NCBI GenBank assembly: GCA_049324875.1
Contig: JBMONC010000043.1
Location: 28,530 to 92,529, forward strand
Length of the DNA stretch: 64,000 nt
Source of the DNA: JAWLHU01 sp049324875
GTDB taxonomy: Bacteria; Bacillota; Sulfobacillia; Symbiobacteriales; Symbiobacteriaceae
Direction: 5' to 3'
Shown: positions 26,223 through 32,170 of the stretch, piece by piece
Position numbering within the stretch: position 1 is the first letter of the stretch
Layout of the letters: each line of letters opens with the position of its first letter
Position numbers and translations under genes: made by a program
The notes under the pieces: model-generated
Database searches by the model: none
Told to the model about the DNA's origin: nothing
Seen by the model: the letters and a program-made list of their open reading frames with translations, nothing else

Positions 26223-26372
26223 GGTCCACCTCACTTGCAGGATGAGTAAACGATTGGGCGCGCCGGGGCGGAATCCCTGCCGTGGGGGTGTTGGCAGAAT
26301 CGACAGCGATCTGTTCCCCTTGTCGTCGAACAGCTGTCGAGCAGTTCGCTACCAGCAATCGTATTTTCCCCC

Positions 26373-26401
26373 TTGCATTCCCATCCAGCTCCTGGTACTA
26401 T
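26373..26401 (+). promoter_or_regulatory. Sigma-A promoter of the TPR gene
   Basis: TTGCAT (26373-26378), a 17-base spacer and TACTAT (26396-26401), with the ATG only 21 bases after the -10. Its -10 side carries the block shared with the XRE promoter. An inverted repeat, CGAAC with GTTCG around position 26330-26350, lies just upstream. Confidence 0.75.
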
Positions 26402-26408
26402 CTGGATA
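26389..26408 (+). promoter_or_regulatory. 20-bp element shared with the XRE promoter, copy 1
   Basis: CTCCTGGTACTATCTGGATA covers the -10 hexamer and differs at only two of 20 positions from 28503-28522 on the opposite strand. In both places it has the same spacing to the -35. A common operator is the simplest reading. Confidence 0.6.
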
Positions 26409-26421
26409 GGAAATCCATCTG

Positions 26422-27381
26422 ATGGCTGTCTACAAAAGTAGCCTTCAGCACGACGGGTTCCATACTAGGGGGGGGGATTGCTCGTTGTCACTGGGCAAGC
26501 TGCGGCAGCACCTCGCTCGAGGCGAGTACCTGCAGGCCCGGCGAGAGGCAGAGCGCCTGATTCACATGGGCGAGCTGGTCGGTGAAGACCTGGTTCGAGC
26601 CTACCGAGGGGCAGCTCAGGCGCACTACTACCTGCAGGAGATCTTCGCCGCCATCAAACTGGCGGAACGTGGGCTGGAGAGCGCTCAGAACCTGGGGAGT
26701 TGGGAGCTGATCGGCAACCTCCGTTACGACCTGGGAGAGTTCCATCTCACACTGGGGGATTACCATGAGGCTTACAATCACCTCATGGGCTTCCTGACCG
26801 ACCTGAGCCAGTACCCTTCTCTCCAGAACCTGGAGGGGTGGGCGCACCACAAAATCGGTATCATCTTCCGCCACCGCCGCCAGTACGAGAGCGCGCTGGA
26901 TTCGCACCACCTGGCGGTAGGCATCCACAGCCGACTCGGCGATATGCATGCGGCCATGGAGGGTCTCCGGGGCGTGATCTGGTGCCACCTGACCATGGGG
27001 CAACCGGAGAAGGCATGGCCCTACATCCAGCGGATTTCGGCCTTCCTTCAGGAGAATCCGGACGAGCGCCTGGCGGCCAGCCTGCTGAACGACACCGCCT
27101 ACTACCACCAGCAGACGGGGGACATCAAGGCCTCCATGGACTTCTGCGCGGAGGCCATGGTACCCGGCCGCCCCGGTGTCGACGACCACATCCTGGCCAC
27201 AGCCTGTGTGATCGCCGGCGAGAATGCGGTCCTGATGGCCCGCCGGGAAGAGGCGAATATCTTCACCAACCTGGCACAGGAGTACGCCCTCAGGGCCCAG
27301 CAGCCGGCCCTGATGAACCGGGCCGTCTCCCTCCGGCGCCAGCTACACCAAATGAATTCCACACCTGCCACTGATTCCTGA
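26422..27381 (+). CDS. Tetratricopeptide-repeat protein, Rap-like, candidate peptide receptor
   Basis: Cytoplasmic helical-repeat protein of 319 residues without signal peptide or helix-turn-helix. TPR-type pairs are visible from about residue 30 onward: EYLQARREAERLIHMGELVG, AYRGAAQAHYYLQEIFAAIK, IGNLRYDLGEFHLTLGDYHE, WAHHKIGIIFRHRRQYESAL, LLNDTAYYHQQTGDIKASMD and a last pair with AREEANIFTNLAQEYALR-like content. The layout resembles TPR receptors of the RRNPP class that lack a DNA-binding domain. A secreted 42-residue peptide gene lies 216 bases downstream on the same strand and an XRE regulator is convergent. The ATG 26422 has AGGA upstream; a TTG near 26485 after a GGGGGG tract is an alternative. 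Peptide binding is inference. Confidence 0.75.
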   Translation: MAVYKSSLQHDGFHTRGGDCSLSLGKLRQHLARGEYLQARREAERLIHMGELVGEDLVRAYRGAAQAHYYLQEIFAAIKLAERGLESAQNLGSWELIGNLRYDLGEFHLTLGDYHEAYNHLMGFLTDLSQYPSLQNLEGWAHHKIGIIFRHRRQYESALDSHHLAVGIHSRLGDMHAAMEGLRGVIWCHLTMGQPEKAWPYIQRISAFLQENPDERLAASLLNDTAYYHQQTGDIKASMDFCAEAMVPGRPGVDDHILATACVIAGENAVLMARREEANIFTNLAQEYALRAQQPALMNRAVSLRRQLHQMNSTPATDS

Positions 27382-27389
27382 TCCCGCTG

Positions 27390-27416
27390 ATTTGGTGGCC
27401 CACGAGGCCACCAAAT
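27390..27416 (+). terminator. Hairpin after the TPR gene
   Basis: Perfect 11-bp stem ATTTGGTGGCC/GGCCACCAAAT with loop CACGA, nine bases past the stop. No immediate T-run; CTTTT follows 15 bases on. It may be an inefficient terminator or a leader structure for the peptide gene. Confidence 0.5.
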
Positions 27417-27487
27417 TGCAGAATCCCTTTTCGCCCGGAGCGAAATCCGCTACATAAGAGAGCCTGAATAAACAGGTTTCGGGCGCA

Positions 27488-27523
27488 AACAAAAAAAGAT
27501 CCCGGTGCAGGCTGCACCGGGAT
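27488..27523 (-). terminator. Minus-strand terminator, ends the XRE transcript antisense to the peptide gene
   Basis: ATCCCGGTGCA (27499-27509) pairs perfectly with TGCACCGGGAT (27513-27523); on the minus strand the stem is followed by CTTTTTTTG. The only minus-strand gene that could use it is the XRE gene, whose transcript would then cross the whole peptide gene in antisense. On the plus strand the same hairpin sits in the peptide gene leader. Confidence 0.75.
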
Positions 27524-27597
27524 GCCCGAAAGGTCAGAAGCTGCAGGCTGCCGTCACGGCCTGCAAGGCACGTCCGATTGCGAAAGGAGAATGAGGC

Positions 27598-27726
27598 ATG
27601 AGGAAGATGCTGGTTGCCCTGTTCGTTCTGGTGAGCATGATGGCGATGGCTTCTGTGGCGATGGCTGAGGTTCGGACCGGTGGTCCTGGTCCCTTCACGG
27701 TGACCACCTACACCCAGACCCGGTAG
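27598..27726 (+). CDS. Secreted 42-residue pre-peptide, candidate signalling peptide
   Basis: Small gene with a strong ribosome site (AAAGGAG, nine bases before ATG 27598). The product begins MRKMLVALFVLVSMMAMASV, a basic N-terminus and hydrophobic core, and the AMA triplet at 21-23 fits signal peptidase I cleavage. The released part would be EVRTGGPGPFTVTTYTQTR, 19 residues, with no cysteine or hydrophobic anchor. It is followed by its own terminator. It lies between a TPR protein gene and a convergent XRE regulator, the arrangement expected for an exported pheromone that may be trimmed further. I do not recognise a homologue; it could instead be a small exported protein with another job. 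Confidence 0.7.
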   Translation: MRKMLVALFVLVSMMAMASVAMAEVRTGGPGPFTVTTYTQTR

Positions 27727-27741
27727 AACGGTACCAGAGCA

Positions 27742-27783
27742 GGGGCCTGACCAGCAGGGAGAAGTGGGCAGGCCCCTTACTTT
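27742..27783 (+). terminator. Terminator after the peptide gene
   Basis: GGGGCCTG (27742-27749) pairs with CAGGCCCC (27769-27776) over a 19-base loop, followed by TTACTTTCC. Its right end overlaps the stop codon of the convergent XRE gene. Confidence 0.6.
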
Positions 27784-28451
27784 CCTGCGTTGAACTGCCG
27801 AATGATCACCACCAGCTGCTCGGGGGAGATGTTCGCTTCCGCCGCCATGCCGATCGCCTCGGCGTACTGGATCATCTGAGCCGGAGAGGCGTCAACCCCG
27901 CCGGTCTCCATCTGCCCCTTGGCGAAGAAGGTGAGCGGAATGCCGGTGATCGAGACCATCTGGTTCAACACCATCGGGCCGACCTCGCAGTTGCGCTCCA
28001 GGATGTCATTCAGCGCCCGCACCGAGAGACCCAGCTGGTAGGCGACCACCGCCCGGGTGAAGATGGCCGGGAACTGGTCACAGAGGAATTCGACCACAAG
28101 GGCAAAGCGCTCCTCAACCGTCTCGAACTGGATTCGCTCCCGCTCAGACTTGGCAAGCCCCTCGAAGTGACGAGCGAAGCGCTGCCCCACCGTCCAGGCC
28201 TGTCCACCGATCAGCACAGAGCTGCGGTCGTCGTACGGCGGCGCCTGAACCTCCCCCAGGATGAAAGCCACGCTGACATTCAGCGCCTTCGCCAGCCGGC
28301 CCAGCGCATCGATGGTCGGGTTCACCTTCGCACCCTTTTCCAGCTGCGAGATATACCCGATCGCCAGACCGCTCTTGTCGCTCACCTGCTGCAGGATCAT
28401 CCCCTGCTGATTGCGGGCCCAGGCGAGCCGTTCCCCCATCGAGCTGTTCAT
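27777..28451 (-). CDS. XRE-family transcriptional regulator with C-terminal helical domain
   Basis: 224-residue DNA-binding protein. The N-terminal HTH_3 domain is clear: RLAWARNQQGMILQQVSDKS, then GLAIGYISQLEKGAKVNPTI, then ALGRLAKALNVSVAFILGE. After a linker, residues about 110-175 contain a second, degenerate HTH-like segment (YQLGLSVRALNDILERN, then MVLNQMVSITGIPLTFFAKG). The last 40 residues are helical. ATG 28451 has GGGGGG seven bases upstream; 28478 and 28439 are alternative starts. Its promoter shares a 20-bp block with the TPR gene promoter and carries two palindromes, so autoregulation and control of the TPR gene are likely. No TPR domain is obvious in it, unlike PlcR. Confidence 0.85.
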   Translation of the reverse strand: MNSSMGERLAWARNQQGMILQQVSDKSGLAIGYISQLEKGAKVNPTIDALGRLAKALNVSVAFILGEVQAPPYDDRSSVLIGGQAWTVGQRFARHFEGLAKSERERIQFETVEERFALVVEFLCDQFPAIFTRAVVAYQLGLSVRALNDILERNCEVGPMVLNQMVSITGIPLTFFAKGQMETGGVDASPAQMIQYAEAIGMAAEANISPEQLVVIIRQFNAGK

Positions 28452-28468
28452 GCTCTGACCCCCCAATC

Positions 28469-28498
28469 CCAGTTTCACGCGGTGTTGCTAGAAACTGG
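28469..28498 (-). promoter_or_regulatory. Inverted repeat in the XRE leader
   Basis: CCAGTTTC (28469-28476) and GAAACTGG (28491-28498) are perfect 8-bp arms, placed between the -10 and the start codon. It is either an operator for autorepression or a leader hairpin. A second palindrome, CAACTAGTTG at 28536-28545, overlaps the -35. Confidence 0.55.
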
Positions 28499-28509
28499 TA
28501 GTTATCCAT

Positions 28510-28538
28510 ATTGTACCAGGAGGGTAGGCGGGCGTCAA
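28510..28538 (-). promoter_or_regulatory. Sigma-A promoter of the XRE gene, with shared 20-bp element (28503-28522)
   Basis: TTGACG (28538-28533), a 17-base spacer and TACAAT (28515-28510) on the minus strand. The block CTCCTGGTACAATATGGATA over the -10 matches 18 of 20 bases of the TPR promoter. Confidence 0.85.
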
Positions 28539-28659
28539 CTAGTTGGCAGAATTTGCGGACGCCACAAGAAGGAGTGGGGCGGAATTACCAACTTCGTCCG
28601 CCGTGCTGATCCGCCATTCGGGGGGTGCGCAAGGCCCGTTCATTTATTTTTGTTTATTG

Positions 28660-28937
28660 TTCATGTATTAATCAGTGTAATCCGTGTAACCACCATGGTG
28701 CGGTGCTTCGCACCAGCACCACCCATGAAAAGGTACGAACCCCATCATTGTCCATGTTCTGTCTTCATCCGTGTAATCCGTGTAACCACCATGGTGCGGT
28801 GCTTCGCACCAGCACCACTGATGAAAAGGGCACCACCCCACATTGTTGTGATGTATTTGCTTTATCCGTGTAATCCGTGTAATCCGTGGCCGTCATTTTC
28901 AGGGGAATCCGTGGCCGTCATTTTCAGGGGAATCCGT
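28660..28937 (+). repeat. Non-coding repeat array: two 96-bp units plus 25-bp tandem repeats
   Basis: Unit 1 (28671-28766) and unit 2 (28767-28862) each begin ATC(A/C)GTGTAATCCGTGTAACC and contain the hairpin GGTGCGGTGC-TTC-GCACCAGCACC (28697-28720, 28793-28816, two adjoining arms) followed by ATGAAAAGG. A third, partial ATCCGTGTAATCCGTG start follows at 28864. Then a 25-base unit beginning AATCCGTGGCCGTC is repeated (28881-28905, 28906-28930) with a partial third copy. The region is visibly AT-richer than its surroundings. Related copies stand at 63764-64000. I see no gene between 28539 and 28960. Confidence 0.85.
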
Positions 28938-28960
28938 GGCGAACAAAATACCCCATTCCA

Positions 28961-28996
28961 GCCAAAGAGAACCCTCCGATCATCCGATCGGAGGGT
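28961..28996 (-). terminator. Terminator of the phosphofructokinase gene
   Basis: 11-bp stem ACCCTCCGATC/GATCGGAGGGT (28971-28981, 28986-28996) followed on the minus strand by TCTCTTTGG. Confidence 0.75.
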
Positions 28997-29017
28997 CGCC
29001 TTATCGTATCGGTGTTC

Positions 29018-30076
29018 TCAGCTGTCCCCGAAGCAGATCCCGATGGCCCGGGCGGCCCGGACCAGATCGCCGCTGGTGGGAACCGGCCGCACCTTCCCCC
29101 CCACATCCTCAATGGGGACGTGGAGGATCTCATTGCCCCGCAGGACCACCACCCGCCCGTACTCCCTGGCGATGGCCAGTTCCGCCGCCGCCACCCCGTA
29201 GCGGGTGGAGAGAATCCGGTCGTACGCAGTGGGGCTACCGCCCCGCTGGACGTGGCCGAGCACCGTCACCCTGGCCTCCAGCCCGGTCAGCGCCTCCAGC
29301 TGGGTGGCAACGATCTGACCGATGCCCCCCAGCCGGAGCGGGTCATGGCTGCCGCTGACGGTCTGCTTGACCACCAGCTGTCCATCGGGGGTGCGGGCGC
29401 CCTCGGCCACTACCACGATGCTGAACGGCTTTCCCGCCTCCCGGCGCTGGTTGATCTTGCGAGCCACGCTCTCAATGGTGAAGGGGATCTCGGGAATCAG
29501 AATCGCATCGGCGCCGCCGGCCATGCCGGAGGCCAGGGCGATCCACCCCGCGTACCGGCCCATCACCTCCAACACCATCACCCGGTGGTGGGACTCGGCG
29601 GTGGTGTGAAGGCGGTCCAGCGCCTCTGTCGCCGTGGAGACAGCGGTATCGAAGCCGAAGGTCTGGTCGGTCGACTCGAGATCGTTGTCGATCGTCTTGG
29701 GCACCCCGATCATCGGGAGGCCCCGGCGAATACACTCCGCCGCCACGGCCAACGAACCCTCGCCCCCGATCACAATGATCGATTCGACGCCCAGTGCCTG
29801 ACAGTGGCGGACACAGTCCTCAAACCGGTCCTCCCCGTGAAAGTTGAAAGGGTTATCCCGGTTGGAGGTGCCGAGAATGGTGCCACCGCGGGGCAGGATT
29901 CCGGAGATCGCCTGGCCGTGGAGGATCTGAAACTCCCCCTTGACCAGGCCCTTGTACCCGTCTCGGAATCCAACCACCTCGATCCTCTCGACATGCAACC
30001 GCTTGACAACCGCTCGGATCACCGCATTCAACCCCGGAGCATCACCGCCGCCAGTCAGGACTCCAACGCGTCGCAT
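29018..30076 (-). CDS. pfkA: 6-phosphofructokinase, group III type
   Basis: Phosphorylates fructose 6-phosphate in glycolysis; cytoplasmic; 352 residues from ATG 30076, which has AGGAGG nine bases upstream. N-terminal VGVLTGGGDAPGLNAVIR is the nucleotide-binding start. The key specificity region reads VIGGEGSLAV and GVPKTIDND. Group III enzymes have Lys at the second position (PKTIDND); Gly after the acidic residue, as here (GGEGS), goes with ATP use, whereas Asp there goes with pyrophosphate. So an ATP-dependent, actinobacterial-like group III enzyme is predicted. MGRYAGWIALASGMAGGAD is the substrate-binding block. It is separated from the upstream aminotransferase by a hairpin. Confidence 0.92.
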   Translation of the reverse strand: MRRVGVLTGGGDAPGLNAVIRAVVKRLHVERIEVVGFRDGYKGLVKGEFQILHGQAISGILPRGGTILGTSNRDNPFNFHGEDRFEDCVRHCQALGVESIIVIGGEGSLAVAAECIRRGLPMIGVPKTIDNDLESTDQTFGFDTAVSTATEALDRLHTTAESHHRVMVLEVMGRYAGWIALASGMAGGADAILIPEIPFTIESVARKINQRREAGKPFSIVVVAEGARTPDGQLVVKQTVSGSHDPLRLGGIGQIVATQLEALTGLEARVTVLGHVQRGGSPTAYDRILSTRYGVAAAELAIAREYGRVVVLRGNEILHVPIEDVGGKVRPVPTSGDLVRAARAIGICFGDS

Positions 30077-30115
30077 CTGCTTCGACCTCCTCTGCAATGC
30101 GGGGTGTAAGACACG

Positions 30116-30146
30116 AACCCGGCGCCCGGGGAGGACGCCGGGTTCA
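30116..30146 (-). terminator. Hairpin after D-amino acid aminotransferase gene
   Basis: GAACCCGGCG/CGCCGGGTTC, a perfect 10-bp stem with an 11-base loop, followed on the minus strand by GTGTCTTA. The weak T-tract may allow read-through into pfkA. Confidence 0.6.
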
Positions 30147-30149
30147 TGG

Positions 30150-30986
30150 TCAGACCAGCTTCATGAAGGCCTCGAGCAGGGCCCGGGCAACCGGGCCGGG
30201 CCGGCCGTCACCCACCTGCCTGCCGTCGATCTCCACGATCGGCATCACCTCGGAGGTGGTGGAGGTAACCCACATCTCCGTGCAGCGGGAGAGCTCCTCG
30301 ACCGGAATCCCCTCCTCCCTGACCGGGTAGCCGAGCTGCCGGGCCAGTTCGAGGGTCACCTCGCGGGTGATGCCGCCGAGGATGTAGTTGCACCGGGGGT
30401 AGGTCCGAATCTCCCCGTCGAGCACCGCCATGAAGTTGGAGGAGGAGCCCTCGATGGCGTAGCCGTCCCGGATGAAGATCGCCTCGTAGGCCCCCGCCTC
30501 CGCCGCCTTCTGCTTGGCCAGGGCGTTCGGCAGGAGGGAGACCGATTTGATGTCGCAGCGCGCCCAGCGCTGGTCGGGCGTGGTAATCACCTTGACGCCC
30601 TTCTCGTGGGATGCGTTGTGGTAGGCGAACGGGCGGGCGATCGCCACCACGGTCGGCTTGTACTCCCCGGTGGGGAAGGCGTGGGTCCGCGGGCTGTACG
30701 CCCCGCGGCTCACCTGAATATAGACGGTCGCTTCGGAGAGGTTATTCATAGCGATCAACTGGCGCGAGACCCGGTCCAACTCGACCAGGTCGGGCTCGGG
30801 CATCCGCAGTTCCCGAGCGCTGCGGGCCAACCGCTTCAAGTGCCCCTCCATCTGAAACGGCCGTCCGTTGTAGACCCGAACCACCTCATAGATGCCATCG
30901 GCCAGCAGGAAAGAGCGGTCCTCCACCGGAATCAGCGCCTCTTCGTAGGGCACAAACCGCCCATTCAGGTAGACCGTCAGCGACAT
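30150..30986 (-). CDS. dat: D-amino acid aminotransferase (fold IV PLP enzyme)
   Basis: Transaminates D-alanine and 2-oxoglutarate to pyruvate and D-glutamate, supplying D-amino acids for peptidoglycan. 278 residues. The N-terminus VYLNGRFVPYEEALIPVEDR then SFLLADGIYEVVRVYNG is typical of Dat. The PLP lysine is in CDIKSVSLLPNALAKQKA, and YAIEGSSSNFMAV is the conserved downstream block. The ATG 30986 follows a G-rich stretch; the longer frame lacks homology. A 4-amino-4-deoxychorismate lyase or BCAT is less likely from the N-terminal block. Confidence 0.88.
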   Translation of the reverse strand: MSLTVYLNGRFVPYEEALIPVEDRSFLLADGIYEVVRVYNGRPFQMEGHLKRLARSARELRMPEPDLVELDRVSRQLIAMNNLSEATVYIQVSRGAYSPRTHAFPTGEYKPTVVAIARPFAYHNASHEKGVKVITTPDQRWARCDIKSVSLLPNALAKQKAAEAGAYEAIFIRDGYAIEGSSSNFMAVLDGEIRTYPRCNYILGGITREVTLELARQLGYPVREEGIPVEELSRCTEMWVTSTTSEVMPIVEIDGRQVGDGRPGPVARALLEAFMKLV

Positions 30987-31016
30987 CTGACCCGACCCCC
31001 CACCCAACAACTTCAA

Positions 31017-31034
31017 TATCGTGTGTTCACGATA
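31017..31034. promoter_or_regulatory. Palindrome TATCGTG-N4-CACGATA upstream of dat
   Basis: Perfect 7-bp arms in the 107-base region between divergent dat (minus) and the secreted-protein gene (plus). It looks like a dimeric operator or a promoter-proximal hairpin; the regulator is unknown. Confidence 0.45.
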
Positions 31035-31093
31035 ACACAACGGTTGGGAGTCTTCAATCATACCGAAGGACTACAGATGAAGGAGGTGAGCCT

Positions 31094-32170
31094 GTGCGCC
31101 TGCGCACCGGCCTGGTCGCCGCTGCCCTCCTGATCCAGCTCTGCGCATTGGCCGACCCGAACCCCCTCCGCTCCGCAGCCCAACCCTCATCACCCGCCGG
31201 TGCCGCCGAAACAGGCCAACTCCGCCGCGGGCTGGAGCTGGTGCGGCGGGAGATCGCCCGCCGCTTCGGTGCGGAGGAGCTGCTCCCGGACCAGCCCTGG
31301 GAGCTTTCTCTGGACGAAGCGGGGGTGGGCGTGCAGTGCCTCCCGGCGGAGGCCTCAGAGTCCGTGGTCCTCTGCCAGTACGGGCCCGAGGCGGGGGCTC
31401 CGCTCTGGCAGGGGATCTTCTGGCGTGAACAGGGGAGCTGGCTGGCGCAGCTCTACCCTGAGCCACCTGCCTCCCTTGCCCATGAGCGCATGCAGTTCCT
31501 CGGGTCCCTGGGGTGCAAAGCCTGCTCGGGGAGGCTCCGACAGGTGCGGTGGGGAGAGGACGGGCAGGGCTGGGAACTCCTGGTGGTCCACGACAGGGGA
31601 ACCGAGGCGGCGCCGATGGAGGAGGTCCACCTGCTCCGCCTGTTCAGCAGGGAGTGGCGGACGCTTTGGGCGCCGGGCCCCGGCGACTGGAACTGGGGCC
31701 ACGCCCGGGTGACCCTGCTGGGGGCGGGGCTGGACGGCTTCTCGGTCCGCTCCTCCTCCTGGAGCCGGCAGGACCGGTTCGCCGGCTACCTGGCGGAGCC
31801 GCCGGACGGCGAGCACCGCTGGTTTCAGGAGCGGTGGGTTCGCCGGGGTCCTGCCTACATCCTCCGGGATCAGGTGGAGGAGCCCGGCGCTTACGGTGCC
31901 CTGGTCCGCCTGATCTACTACCTCAGCCACCGCTACGACCAGCGGGCGGAGGGGCTGCTTGGGCCGGAGATCGGGCTGGAGGAGGCGCGCACAGCCCTGG
32001 CACAGCAGCCGCCGCGCCAGGGCTGGGGCGTGGAGCGGGTGGAGCCCGGCACCTTTCGCCTCGATCGGGACGGCGACGGGCAACCGGACCTGGAGGCGGT
32101 CTTCACCCAGCTGTCGGAGGGGTGGGCGCTGACCGGGCTGGGGGCGCCGGCTAACGCCGGCGAAAGGTGA
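31094..32170 (+). CDS. Secreted protein of unknown function with Ca-loop-like motif
   Basis: 358 residues from GTG 31094, chosen because AGGAGG stands eight bases before it. The N-terminus MRLRTGLVAAALLIQLCALA is a signal peptide, so the protein is exported. The mature part contains a pair of cysteines in GCKACSGRL, many Trp and Arg residues, and near the C-terminus a DRDGDGQPDLEAVF segment like calcium-binding DxDxDG loops of repeat-containing extracellular proteins. I recognise no family. Its last 20 bases overlap the 3' end of the convergent patatin gene. Confidence 0.65.
   Translation: MRLRTGLVAAALLIQLCALADPNPLRSAAQPSSPAGAAETGQLRRGLELVRREIARRFGAEELLPDQPWELSLDEAGVGVQCLPAEASESVVLCQYGPEAGAPLWQGIFWREQGSWLAQLYPEPPASLAHERMQFLGSLGCKACSGRLRQVRWGEDGQGWELLVVHDRGTEAAPMEEVHLLRLFSREWRTLWAPGPGDWNWGHARVTLLGAGLDGFSVRSSSWSRQDRFAGYLAEPPDGEHRWFQERWVRRGPAYILRDQVEEPGAYGALVRLIYYLSHRYDQRAEGLLGPEIGLEEARTALAQQPPRQGWGVERVEPGTFRLDRDGDGQPDLEAVFTQLSEGWALTGLGAPANAGER

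Noticed and set aside
27417..27597. Sigma-H-type promoter (GAAT -10) ahead of the peptide gene
   Set aside because: TGAATAA near 27462 lacks the purine three bases before GAAT and no AGGA-type -35 stands at the right distance. The peptide gene promoter remains unidentified.
28660..28937. CRISPR array
   Set aside because: Only two long units that are repeated end to end, no unique spacers of constant length and no cas genes.
28167..29201. Open frame through the repeat array encoding repeated IRVTTMVRCFAPAP peptides
   Set aside because: The 96-bp period is divisible by three, so the frame stays open by chance. There is no ribosome site, composition is unlike genes, and a variant copy at 63846 changes the peptide while keeping the hairpin.
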